Positions 55,786 through 63,855 of a stretch of DNA of 64,000 nt are shown here, piece by piece. Position 1 is the first letter of the stretch. The number at the start of each line of letters is the position of its first letter. Below the pieces are notes generated by a model. The model did no database searches and had not been told where the DNA came from. It saw nothing but the letters and a program-made list of their open reading frames with translations. The stretch covers positions 27,511 through 91,510 of the forward strand of contig NZ_PIZV01000079.1 of the NCBI RefSeq assembly GCF_002835665.1, written 5' to 3'. The DNA comes from Chryseobacterium sp. PMSZPI (GTDB lineage: Bacteria; Bacteroidota; Bacteroidia; Flavobacteriales; Weeksellaceae). The position numbers and the translations under genes are program-made.

Positions 55786-56043
55786 ATGGATAAAAAATTA
55801 GCATTGTATGTATTCAAACAAAACCGAAAATTAAAAAAAGAAATTAAGCAGCTCAGAAATCTTATCAATGAAAAATGTAATTTTAAGGAATTATTGACAG
55901 TGAAAGAAGCCTGTGAGCATTTTGGTTTTAGTGAAAAAACTTTCTATCGATACAGAGCCATGGGGTTAAAAGTAGTTCAGAAAGGTCGTAATTCAAAAAT
56001 ATACGTTAGAGTAATTGATGTTGAAAAATTCTTAAATAAATAA
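55786..56043 (+). CDS. Excisionase-like helix-turn-helix protein
   Basis: The product is 85 aa. A helical N-terminus is followed by LLTVKEACEHFGFSEKTFYR and YRAMGLKVVQKGRNSKIYVR, the HTH_17 (excisionase/MerR-like) winged fold. It starts the gene pair with the replication-like protein (3-nt gap). Likely roles are excision control or regulation of the Rep gene. Confidence 0.75.
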   Translation: MDKKLALYVFKQNRKLKKEIKQLRNLINEKCNFKELLTVKEACEHFGFSEKTFYRYRAMGLKVVQKGRNSKIYVRVIDVEKFLNK

Positions 56044-56046
56044 AAA

Positions 56047-57132
56047 ATGGTTGATAGAATAAAATTTGTTGTAGATAATGCAGATTTAAGTGATGAAATT
56101 CTTAATAAAAAATTCTTTAAAGGCAGACCTAATAAAGAAGGTACAATAGTTTATACTTTTAGAAATAATTATATTGAAGAAGAGGATATTAATGAAGATG
56201 AAACAGATGATGAGAAAGTAATTCTGAAAAGTAGATATAGCAAATATTTGTATATCCAGTATGTACAATATAAAACATCAAAAAAGTTACCTAACGTTAC
56301 CTATAATGTAAAAAACAAATTAATTATTCATAGAAATATCAGAAAAGATTGGTTTGGAAATGGAAGGCTCGCTGATTTAGGATACAAATCGTTTGTGAAG
56401 AAGATTAATAGTTATGGTGAAGAATTTCAAATAGATAATAAACGCTTGTGGAATGCTAGAGTGACTAAAATAGAACTAGGAGTAACTTTAAGATTACCAA
56501 TTAAAATGTATGGAATTTTAAGTTGTTTTAATAGTTTTAGTGGACTAACGGAGAAGGATATCTATGGAAAGGATGGAGTGAGCTTTATTGGTACTAATTT
56601 TTCAGTTTCATTCTATGACAAAATAGAGAAAATGGATAAAAATAATGAGCTTTTCATTAAATCAAAGAATAAGAGGAAACTGAAAGAGAAAGTAACAAAA
56701 AAGAATTATTTTTTACGCTTTGAGCTTAAGGTGGAAAAAGTGAGTGGTTTTTACAATAAAAATTTTGATGATAAAATTAATCATTTGTCTAAAATCAGAG
56801 ATAATTGGAACTATCTTCTTTACTCAGTAGGAAATCTATATCAACAAATAAAATATATTGATGTAGTATCTCCAGAAGTTATGGATCTGATTAAGGGCGA
56901 AGAAAAAAAGCCGATGGATAATCTGTTGAAGTTTCAAGGAATTAAAAGTATTACACCAGACATTTTTTTTGAGGAATTGTTACCTCAGATGAAGAAAGAA
57001 AAGCAATCAAAATTTAAAAAGGAATACAGAGACTTTTATAATGATTATGAGCGAAAATTCAGACATGGTTTCAAGGAAGAATTTCGAGCTAAATTAGACG
57101 AGAAAATTGACTCATTACTCAGAAGCTCTTAG
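56047..57132 (+). CDS. Replication-initiator-like protein (phage gpII/X style)
   Basis: The product is 361 aa. Motifs SVSFYDKIEKM and YFLRFELKVEKVS, with a mid-protein RVTKIELGVTLRLP stretch, recall the phage/plasmid replication protein II/X family. I cannot point with certainty to the nicking Tyr or the HUH pair, so the call is tentative. It is directly downstream of an HTH gene, an arrangement common in mobilisable or plasmid-like elements. It may allow rolling-circle copying of the excised circle (inference). Confidence 0.5.
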   Translation: MVDRIKFVVDNADLSDEILNKKFFKGRPNKEGTIVYTFRNNYIEEEDINEDETDDEKVILKSRYSKYLYIQYVQYKTSKKLPNVTYNVKNKLIIHRNIRKDWFGNGRLADLGYKSFVKKINSYGEEFQIDNKRLWNARVTKIELGVTLRLPIKMYGILSCFNSFSGLTEKDIYGKDGVSFIGTNFSVSFYDKIEKMDKNNELFIKSKNKRKLKEKVTKKNYFLRFELKVEKVSGFYNKNFDDKINHLSKIRDNWNYLLYSVGNLYQQIKYIDVVSPEVMDLIKGEEKKPMDNLLKFQGIKSITPDIFFEELLPQMKKEKQSKFKKEYRDFYNDYERKFRHGFKEEFRAKLDEKIDSLLRSS

Positions 57133-57153
57133 TATAAAGAGTAATATAATACT

Positions 57154-57167
57154 TAAATTAGGTATAA
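57154..57167 (+). repeat. Dispersed 14-bp motif, copy 3
   Basis: TAAATTAGGTATAA, one mismatch from copy 1, 22 nt after the Rep-like stop codon. Confidence 0.3.
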
Positions 57168-57514
57168 ATACAATATATAGGTAATAGGGTATAAGGAAGC
57201 AAGAAAGTTTCTTGTTTAATCAAGTAAAATAATATTGGGCTATCGTTTAAAGAATAAGATAGGGAATTTGCAATAGCTCACTAATTGGTTTACTTTTCAA
57301 GCTGTAGTCAAATTAATAACCACGAGGAGGTTAATTAATAAGGCAAATTTCGATGTTCTTTTTCTGGTAATATATTTTCCTATTATTATGCTTAAAAGAG
57401 AATTTTTACCCTTTAAATATTGATGATAAATTTGCTAAATGCCCATTAAGCATTAAAATAAAAAAAGTAATATTATTAAATTTCATAAATATACATTCTG
57501 TATTATAAATAAGT
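57168..57514. other. Non-coding stretch after the Rep-like gene
   Basis: AT-rich, without a convincing frame. A GAGGAGGTTAATTAATAAGG sequence (near 57313) has no ATG at a useful distance. It may hold an origin or a decayed gene, but nothing specific is visible. Confidence 0.3.
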
Positions 57515-57538
57515 AAGGGAATGCTTGCACATTCCCTT
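57515..57538 (-). terminator. Hairpin terminator of the 35-aa gene
   Basis: AAGGGAATG and CATTCCCTT form a perfect 9-bp stem with a 6-nt loop, 10 nt after the stop codon on the minus strand. The T tract is broken, so strength is uncertain. Confidence 0.5.
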
Positions 57539-57547
57539 TACCAATCA

Positions 57548-57655
57548 TTACTTTTTAGGGCAACTTTTGGGTTTACTTCTGTAAAAGTATTTTCTTCCAT
57601 CTTTCGTAGGTTGATGAACTTTTACAAATTTGTTTGGTTTACTATTCGTAGCCAT
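57548..57655 (-). CDS. Small basic protein, 35 aa
   Basis: ATG at 57655 to TAA gives 35 aa, starting MATNSKPNKFVKVHQPTKDG and then RKYFYRSKPKSCPKK. It is strongly basic and has its own hairpin terminator, which argues for a real gene. It is the only gene on the minus strand of the element. No family is recognised; nucleic-acid binding is possible from charge alone. Confidence 0.5.
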   Translation of the reverse strand: MATNSKPNKFVKVHQPTKDGRKYFYRSKPKSCPKK

Positions 57656-57836
57656 TTCAAATTGTATTTTTGATTAAACAATATGACAACTTTAGCTGTG
57701 TCATCTCTCAGCCATTTCAGATGTCTGATGATAACATGATTAATAAACCATTGCAATTATACAACTTATATTGTAAATTATGGTAAAAACAAATATAATT
57801 ATAGAAAATAAATACCCACTGATTTAAAAGATTGTA

Positions 57837-57844
57837 TATATTTG
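57837..57844 (+). promoter_or_regulatory. -7 box of the ImmA/IrrE-DUF4411 operon
   Basis: TATATTTG matches TAnnTTTG and ends 5 nt before the ATG at 57850, which implies a leaderless or near-leaderless mRNA and argues against the TTG at 57832 as start. Confidence 0.5.
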
Positions 57845-57849
57845 TCAAA

Positions 57850-58995
57850 ATGAGTACGAGAGTAGAAAATATTAACAGCGAGATAATTGAATGGGCTATT
57901 ATGAGAAATGGTAATAGCTTAGATGAATTTTTCATAAAAAATCCGGAAGTCAGAATGTGGATCGAAGGAGAGAAATATCCTACTGTTAAACAACTCGAAA
58001 AATTTACTCATAAAGTGCATGTTCCTTTTGGTTATATGTTTTTACCTAATCCTCCTGAAGAAACAGTTCCATTACCTTTTTTTAGGACACTAAATGAAGG
58101 AGGTGATAATACTATAAGTTTAAATGTTTTTCATACTGTTCAAATAATCCAAGAAAGGCAAAATTGGCTAACAGAATATTTAGATGATTTAGAGCTTCCT
58201 GATTTAGATTTTGTTGGCAAATTTAATGTACATGATGATTATAGAGAAATTGTTCATGACATAAAAAGTACTTTAGGACTAGCTGATGATTGGGCATCGT
58301 ATCATAAGAACTGGGAAGATTGTTTAGAATTTCTAACAAATAAAATCGAAGAGTTAGGAATTATCGTAACATTTAATGGTATTGTTGGTTTAAATACTCA
58401 TAGACCTCTTGCTGTAAAAGAATGTAGAGGTTTCGTTTTGGTAGATAGAAAAGCACCGTTTTTATTCATTAATTCTGCTGACGCAAAATCGGCACAGATG
58501 TTTACTTTGATACATGAATTAGCTCATGTTTGGTTGGGAGAAAGTGCTGGATTTGATAATCAAAACCTTCTACCTGCTGATCATCCACTAGAGATTTTGT
58601 GTGATAAAATTGCAGCAGAGTTTTTAGTCCCAGAAACTATTTTTAAAGTATTTTGGCATAAGAATAAAGATTTAAGATCTTTAAGTAATAGATTTAAAGT
58701 TAGTCAAATAGTTATTGCTAGGAGGGCATTGGATTTAAAGCTAATTTCAAGAAAAGATTTTTTAAATTTCTATAATATACAAATGCAGGAGTTTAGAAAT
58801 TACAGAGAAAAATTAAAAGATTCAGATGGAGGAAACTTTTATGCTACTGCTAAAAAAAGAGTGAGTTTGAGATTTGCTTCGTTTGTAGAATATGCTTTGA
58901 AGCAGAATAAACTCTTATATAGAGATGCATATAAATTGACTAGTTTGAAAGGGGATACCTATAATAGATTTGTAAACGAATATTTGTATAAGTGA
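57850..58995 (+). CDS. ImmA/IrrE-family metallopeptidase, likely antitoxin
   Basis: ATG at 57850 gives 381 aa. The N-terminal 60 residues look like an XRE-type HTH remnant (NSLDEFFIKNPEVRMWIEGE), and the peptidase has HELAH (222-226) in LIHELAHVWLGES followed by KIAAEFLVP with the third metal ligand. The stop overlaps the next start by GTGA. In known pairs of this type the HTH-peptidase protein accompanies a PIN-like toxin. A role in regulating the pair is inferred. Confidence 0.82.
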   Translation: MSTRVENINSEIIEWAIMRNGNSLDEFFIKNPEVRMWIEGEKYPTVKQLEKFTHKVHVPFGYMFLPNPPEETVPLPFFRTLNEGGDNTISLNVFHTVQIIQERQNWLTEYLDDLELPDLDFVGKFNVHDDYREIVHDIKSTLGLADDWASYHKNWEDCLEFLTNKIEELGIIVTFNGIVGLNTHRPLAVKECRGFVLVDRKAPFLFINSADAKSAQMFTLIHELAHVWLGESAGFDNQNLLPADHPLEILCDKIAAEFLVPETIFKVFWHKNKDLRSLSNRFKVSQIVIARRALDLKLISRKDFLNFYNIQMQEFRNYREKLKDSDGGNFYATAKKRVSLRFASFVEYALKQNKLLYRDAYKLTSLKGDTYNRFVNEYLYK

Positions 58996-59489
58996 AAAAA
59001 TATTTATTAGATAGTAACATTTTAATTCAGGCTCATCGAATGCATTATCCATTTGATGTGTTTCCATCATTTTGGAGTAAACTAATAAATTTATCTGAAA
59101 ACAATTTTATTCTAAGTATTGATAAAGTAAAGAAGGAGATATGTGAAATTTCAAATCCAGATAATTTATCAAATTGGTGTATGAATGATATTCATGATAC
59201 ATTTTTTGTTGATACGAGTTCTTGTGTTGATGCATATTCTCAAATAGCTATTTGGGCTAACGCAAATACACAATATACCCAAAATGCGAAAGATGAGTTT
59301 TTACAAACTGATTTAGCTGATCCATGGCTAATAGCTTATGCATTGAAGAATAATTGTAAAATTGTTACTTATGAGAATAGTGATCCATACGCTAAAAGAA
59401 AAATAAAAATTCCAGAGCCTTGTAATCATTTTGGAGTTGAGTTTACAACTCCAATTCAAATGATGAGAGAATTAGGTGATACATTTTAA
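58992..59489 (+). CDS. DUF4411 PIN-like protein, likely toxin
   Basis: The product is 165 aa with a GTG start overlapping the upstream stop by 4 bases. The start KYLLDSNILIQAHRM has the first PIN acidic residue, KVKKEICEISNP the Glu, and TDLADPWLIAYALKN plus IVTYENS the remaining acidic positions; this is the DUF4411 pattern. PIN-like nucleases cleave RNA, so a toxin role with the upstream ImmA/IrrE protein is likely (inference). Confidence 0.8.
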   Translation: MKKYLLDSNILIQAHRMHYPFDVFPSFWSKLINLSENNFILSIDKVKKEICEISNPDNLSNWCMNDIHDTFFVDTSSCVDAYSQIAIWANANTQYTQNAKDEFLQTDLADPWLIAYALKNNCKIVTYENSDPYAKRKIKIPEPCNHFGVEFTTPIQMMRELGDTF

Positions 59490-59554
59490 TTAATCTAATG
59501 TTATTTAATATACAACATTAGTAAAGATGTAGTGTTTATAGTTTTCCATAGTTT

Positions 59555-59568
59555 TAATATAGGTATTC
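59555..59568 (+). repeat. Dispersed 14-bp motif, copy 4
   Basis: TAATATAGGTATTC, three mismatches from copy 1, near the right end of the element. Confidence 0.25.
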
Positions 59569-59610
59569 ATTAAAGTTTAAATTTATTATTTACATGGTTT
59601 AAAGAAAATA

Positions 59611-59630
59611 TTTCCCCTATAATTTCCCCT
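59611..59630 (+). repeat. Paired arm-type motif, right end
   Basis: TTTCCCCT-ATAA-TTTCCCCT, the same layout as at 49138-49157. It lies 53 nt inside attR, so in the excised circle both pairs would flank attP. Confidence 0.5.
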
Positions 59631-59683
59631 TTGAAAATCAAAATGCTTGAAACTACCATAAATAAAGGGAAAAATGAAAAATA

Positions 59684-59704
59684 TTCGAGCCCAGGTGGGA
59701 CCAC
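59684..59704 (+). repeat. attR, 21-bp core
   Basis: Exact copy of the tRNA 3' end at 49003-49023. Only the T-arm and acceptor strand are present, so it is not a functional tRNA. Confidence 0.9.
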
Positions 59705-59712
59705 AGAAAATC

Positions 59713-59744
59713 AACCACTTACTTAATGTGAGTGGTTTTTTTTT
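59713..59744 (+). terminator. Native tRNA terminator, now beyond attR
   Basis: AACCACT...AGTGGTT stem followed by a run of T. It would have followed the tRNA gene directly before integration. Confidence 0.65.
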
Positions 59745-59770
59745 GTAGATTTGTAATAGACAATTATCTC

Positions 59771-60037
59771 TTATCTATCAATTAATTGCTGATTTTTAGC
59801 TGCATATTGGATAAGTTGTTTACGGGAATAAATTAGAAATCTCCCTACACGGAAAAAAGGGATTTTATTTGTTTTGGTCCAATTGCAAATCGTTTGTACT
59901 GATTTGTTAAACATTGCAGCAACTTCTTGCTGTGAAAGCTGATCTTCTTTTGGCGGGAAGTAGTTTTGTTCTGATAAAGAATCTATTTGAGCATAAAATG
60001 TTATGTCCTTCGATTTTAGTTTGATTTTTCTTGTCAT
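59771..60037 (-). CDS. Helix-turn-helix DNA-binding protein
   Basis: ATG at 60037 gives MTRKIKLKSKD..., 88 aa; a TTG at 60073 is rejected. The C-terminal half has LSQQEVAAMFNKSVQTICNW and KTNKIPFFRVGRFLIYSRKQ, an HTH_17 excisionase-like fold. It lies just outside attR, so it may belong to an older element or to the chromosome. Confidence 0.75.
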   Translation of the reverse strand: MTRKIKLKSKDITFYAQIDSLSEQNYFPPKEDQLSQQEVAAMFNKSVQTICNWTKTNKIPFFRVGRFLIYSRKQLIQYAAKNQQLIDR

Positions 60038-60120
60038 AATTTTACTTTTTAAATTGTTAATTGACTGTTTCAAAATTATTAATAAACAAGAAAAAAACTA
60101 TTGGACAGCTTTGGATTGCC

Positions 60121-61422
60121 TTATTCTACAGGGGTTTTAAGATCTAGGTTTGTGCAGGTTTTCAGGAATTGTTTTACTTCAAATTCATAAGGTGCTACCT
60201 GGTTAGGTGAATCATTGGAGAAGAAATTCTGATTGGAGGACAATGAATACCCTTTCAGCCCACCTACATATTCATGAAAGATCCCAGGGAACTTCGTTTG
60301 CCATTTTTTCAATATTGCTAATCCTTTTAATACGTATATCGTCCCAAAGAAGTATTTTTTAAATTCACTTTTTGAATTAAGTAACAATTCTTTAGTTATT
60401 TCTCTCGTCATAATTAATTCATGATCAGAAAATTTAGGATAAGGTTCGGTAATGGTTTCAATAAATATTTCGCCTAAATTTAGCCCTAGTTTCTCAAATT
60501 CTTTTTCATTTTCATGTTTAATATAGCTTCTTTTATATACCTCATTAAAGATGTGTTTTACTTCTTTAATACAATGGATATCTTTTAATGGATTAATGAA
60601 CTTATGAGCCGGGAAGTCTTTTAAAGGAACATTTTTATTAAAAAAGTCTTCGTGGTCTATAATTTTTGTAAGTTCATCTTGGGATACAGAGTTTTTCGGT
60701 TCGCTTAGTATAATGTCATAGTTGTTTGATACTATATTTATTAAAGGGATGTATGGTAGGTTTAGCCTGTTAAAAATACTATTATTTAAAACCGAATGAT
60801 GAAGCTGATGCAAAATAAATCTTCGGTTTTCGACATCATTTTTAATTGTTTTTTTGAACTTATTTAAAGCTTCCTCTTTGTCATAAAGAAAAAATAAATG
60901 GAAAGCGTTTGAAATTGAAACAAAGCTTTGTGATTTAATTTCATGTTCCAAAATACAGAACTTTTGTTTTATTTTTACAACAATGATGTCTTTCAAACTG
61001 TTATATGCACGATGTAAAAATTCATGTTTATTATTTTTACACACCACATATCTGTTTATTAAAACAGCTATTTGATCTCCGGTGTTTAAGCTGCTCTCAA
61101 TATATTCCAAATCTTTGTTAAAATTACTGACTATCTTGACTGTAAAACCATATATAGGATGACTGATAATTTCCACATTATGTCCAATTTTTTCAAACTG
61201 ATGTTCCAAATGAGAATAGATCATCATATTATAATCTTTGAAAAAATCCATGATATGAATTATTGTTGGAAGATCACATTCCTTAAGAACTGTAAAGACC
61301 AATTCACTATAATCTAAATTTCCCTGTTTACTTAGAATATGGTTTATTACCTGATCATGGTATGGAATCAGCCTGAACTCATCATTAGCAGTTGGAGTGA
61401 TAAATTTGTTACTAGGATACAT
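60121..61422 (-). CDS. Hypothetical protein, 433 aa
   Basis: ATG at 61422 gives MYPSNKFITPTANDEF...; a TTG three codons earlier is possible. The protein is mostly helical and rich in Lys, Asn and His. No domain, membrane segment or catalytic motif is recognised. It is AT-rich like the adjacent element and lies downstream of nothing else on its strand. It could be accessory cargo left by an earlier insertion at this tRNA (inference). Confidence 0.6.
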   Translation of the reverse strand: MYPSNKFITPTANDEFRLIPYHDQVINHILSKQGNLDYSELVFTVLKECDLPTIIHIMDFFKDYNMMIYSHLEHQFEKIGHNVEIISHPIYGFTVKIVSNFNKDLEYIESSLNTGDQIAVLINRYVVCKNNKHEFLHRAYNSLKDIIVVKIKQKFCILEHEIKSQSFVSISNAFHLFFLYDKEEALNKFKKTIKNDVENRRFILHQLHHSVLNNSIFNRLNLPYIPLINIVSNNYDIILSEPKNSVSQDELTKIIDHEDFFNKNVPLKDFPAHKFINPLKDIHCIKEVKHIFNEVYKRSYIKHENEKEFEKLGLNLGEIFIETITEPYPKFSDHELIMTREITKELLLNSKSEFKKYFFGTIYVLKGLAILKKWQTKFPGIFHEYVGGLKGYSLSSNQNFFSNDSPNQVAPYEFEVKQFLKTCTNLDLKTPVE

Positions 61423-61822
61423 TTTTTTCAATAATTCGTGTAAATAATTACATACTTTATGTTTTTAATATTAACGAGGAGACATTGTATAGTTCATGAT
61501 ATTTTTTGGTTTTTCAATAGAATATAGTTGTAGTTTTAATCTTATTTAAACATTTCACAAAAATTAAATTGTAATCAATTAAAGTAGATTAAAATAAATG
61601 TTAATTATTTGATTTACAGTGTTTAAATGTATTATTTAATTCGTTAAAAAGCAAATACATCTGCAAGATTTTAATGAAGAACCTTATTTACAATCTTTTT
61701 AAAAAATAAATTTTTTACCCTATAATATAATGCTAAACATCTGTTTAAAAAACAATAAAGAATAATTAAAACTCAGTTAACAGCCTTCTTTCTTATATGC
61801 CGTTGTTTTGCAGAAAAAAGTA
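61423..61822. other. AT-rich intergenic region
   Basis: About 400 very AT-rich bases between divergent genes. No open frame or clear hairpin is seen; promoters for both genes must lie here. Confidence 0.4.
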
Positions 61823-63568
61823 ATGAAGGAAAATAACAATGCACTTAACCGAAGAAGTTTTCTTAAAAATTCTTTATTGGCCGCGGGAGGATTTTTTATA
61901 GCCCCCTTAATAGAAAGCTGCTCAGATAGTCTTACCAATAATGATGATGCTCCAAATGATCTTAAAAATACAGGTTTTGAATCCGGTGTTGCTAGTTTTG
62001 ATCCTACAGCAACCGGAGTTATCATCTGGACAAGATATTCTGTGGGAACCGATGCAGAAATTACTTGGGAAATAAGCAGAAATAGCAGTTTTTCAGAAGT
62101 GTTGAGAAGAGGAAAAGCTAATGCAACATTAGTTAATGATTTTACGATTGCAGTAGATGTACAAAACATTCCTTCCCATACAAAATATTTCTACAGATTT
62201 TATAATGTTAAAACTAAAGAAGTCAGTGTTGTAGGAGAAACCATTACTTTGCCTTCCAAAACAGATTCCGCAAATGATGTGAAAATGGCCGTGGTTTCAT
62301 GTTCCAATTTTCCTGCAGGACTTTTCAATGTATATGGAGCGATTGCTCAGTCAGAAGCTGATGTAGTGGTGCATCTTGGAGATTATATTTATGAATACGC
62401 TCCAGGGCAATATGGTACAAATCCTTATACCAATCAGTTAGGAAGAGCCCATAAGCCGGCGAAAGAAATACTTACCCTTAACGATTACAGAGAGCGATAC
62501 AGACAGTACAGAGGAGATAAAAACCTTCAATTGGCTCATCAGAAAAAGCCATTCATTTGCGTATGGGACGACCATGAATTTGCTAATGATACCTATAAAT
62601 CCGGAGCAGAAAATCATCAGCCGGACGAAGGTGATTTTCAAGCCAGAAAAATGGCAGCTTTCCAAGCATACAGTGAATATATTCCTCTTAAAACAGGAAA
62701 AGACCTGAGAATTTACAGAAGCTTTAACTTTGGAAATATCGTTTCCCTCTATATGATGGATACAAGGGTGATTGCAAGAGATAAACAAATGGAATATTCT
62801 GAGTACCTGGATGCTACTGGGAATTTTGATCAGACAAAATTTAAGGCAGATTTCCTAAGTACCAACCGCAAACTGATTGGTAATGAGCAAATGTCGTGGT
62901 TAAGCTCTCAGATGAATGCCGATACTGCAAAATGGAAAGTATTGGGACAACAGATTTTAATGACAAAAATGATGGTTCCTGCCGAGTTATTAATGCTTTT
63001 AAATCAAATTCTTGCTGAAATAAAACAACACGGAAGCGCACAGCCGGCAACCATGCAGGCACTTCAGAATACCATTTCCCAGTTGATTGAGCTTAAACTG
63101 AAATACAAACAAAATATACCACTTACTCCTCAGGAAATGGCGAGAATTACAACTACTTTACCTTATAATTTAGACGCATGGGACGGATACTTTATGGAAA
63201 GAGAACAGCTGTATTCTATCCTTGCAGGAAAAAATGTGGTGGTTTTAGCAGGAGATACACACAACGCATGGTTGGGGAAACTCACCAATGCTCAAGGGAA
63301 TGTTATCGGGACAGAATTAGCTTGTAGTTCCGTTTCCTCACCGGGGCTTGAAGGCTATCTGGGAATCACATCAGATCCTTCCAAAGCGATAGAACTGGCG
63401 AAGGCATTTTCAATCTTAATCGATGATTTGGAATATGCCAATCTTTATAAAAGAGGATACCTTCACGTGAAATTTACTTCCGGAAATGCACAGGCAGAAT
63501 GGAGATTTGTAGACAATGTATTCTCTGAAACTTACAATACCGTTACCGAAAAAACACATACTATATAA
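61823..63568 (+). CDS. PhoD-family alkaline phosphatase, Tat-exported
   Basis: ATG at 61823 gives 581 aa starting MKENNNALNRRSFLKNSLLA; the TTG at 61808 is rejected. The twin-arginine motif RRSFLK and a following ESC make a Tat signal with possible lipobox. The PhoD N-terminal domain shows SGVASFDPTATGVIIWTRYS, and the metal site has VVSCSN, VVHLGDYIYEY, VWDDHEFANDTY, and VVLAGDTHNAW. It should be a periplasmic or surface Ca/Fe-dependent phosphodiesterase/phosphatase for phosphate scavenging. Confidence 0.92.
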   Translation: MKENNNALNRRSFLKNSLLAAGGFFIAPLIESCSDSLTNNDDAPNDLKNTGFESGVASFDPTATGVIIWTRYSVGTDAEITWEISRNSSFSEVLRRGKANATLVNDFTIAVDVQNIPSHTKYFYRFYNVKTKEVSVVGETITLPSKTDSANDVKMAVVSCSNFPAGLFNVYGAIAQSEADVVVHLGDYIYEYAPGQYGTNPYTNQLGRAHKPAKEILTLNDYRERYRQYRGDKNLQLAHQKKPFICVWDDHEFANDTYKSGAENHQPDEGDFQARKMAAFQAYSEYIPLKTGKDLRIYRSFNFGNIVSLYMMDTRVIARDKQMEYSEYLDATGNFDQTKFKADFLSTNRKLIGNEQMSWLSSQMNADTAKWKVLGQQILMTKMMVPAELLMLLNQILAEIKQHGSAQPATMQALQNTISQLIELKLKYKQNIPLTPQEMARITTTLPYNLDAWDGYFMEREQLYSILAGKNVVVLAGDTHNAWLGKLTNAQGNVIGTELACSSVSSPGLEGYLGITSDPSKAIELAKAFSILIDDLEYANLYKRGYLHVKFTSGNAQAEWRFVDNVFSETYNTVTEKTHTI

Positions 63569-63601
63569 TAGTTCGAAAGAACACATCTTAATTAATTTTG
63601 T

Positions 63602-63637
63602 AAAAGGAGTTACAGCTGTATGCTATACTCCTTTTTT
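63602..63637 (+). terminator. Intrinsic terminator of the PhoD gene
   Basis: AAAAGGAGT and ACTCCTTTT pair around 16 nt that contain CAGCTG, followed by T residues. Confidence 0.75.
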
Positions 63638-63683
63638 GTTGTATATTAAACAGATGCAAGGGAATATAGGGTGATGGACGATA

Positions 63684-63855
63684 TTATATTAATCTGAATT
63701 CGAGATAAGAATTTTCTATTTTAATCAGGCTGAGAGCTTGAAGAAGGAAGTTAGCCAGGTTATAAAGAACAGTTTTTTCTGTATCTCCATCTTTTTAAAC
63801 AGTAATGTCATTAATTTATGGTAACCATCTATAGATGATGTGGCTGTGACAGTAA
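63684..63855 (-). pseudogene. C-terminal gene remnant cut by an IS element
   Basis: On the minus strand the piece reads SIDGYHKLMTLLFKK, then after a one-base shift DGDTEKTVLYNLANFLLQAL and SLIKIENSYLEFRLI to TAA at 63684. A single missing A in an A5 run (near 63792-63796) breaks the frame. The upstream end abuts the IS terminus at 63856. No family is recognised. Confidence 0.55.

Larger units (their letters stand above)
49003..59704. mobile_element. Integrative element in a CAT tRNA gene, about 10.7 kb
   Basis: It is bounded by an exact 21-bp repeat of the tRNA 3' end and begins with a tyrosine integrase gene. It also carries paired arm-type motifs near both ends, an excisionase-like HTH gene, a replication-initiator-like gene and cargo: TM2 membrane protein, exported protein, PHP-AAA ATPase and an ImmA/IrrE-DUF4411 pair. 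It is visibly more AT-rich than the flanks. No conjugation, relaxase or capsid genes are seen, so transfer would need a helper, or the Rep-like protein may act in the circular form (inference). Confidence 0.88.

Noticed and set aside
59684..59704. A second tRNA gene at the right end of the island
   Set aside because: Only the 3' 21 bases are present, with no D-arm or anticodon arm; it is attR.
61808..61822. TTG start five codons before the PhoD ATG
   Set aside because: The ATG at 61823 gives a standard Tat signal length; the extra residues add nothing recognisable.
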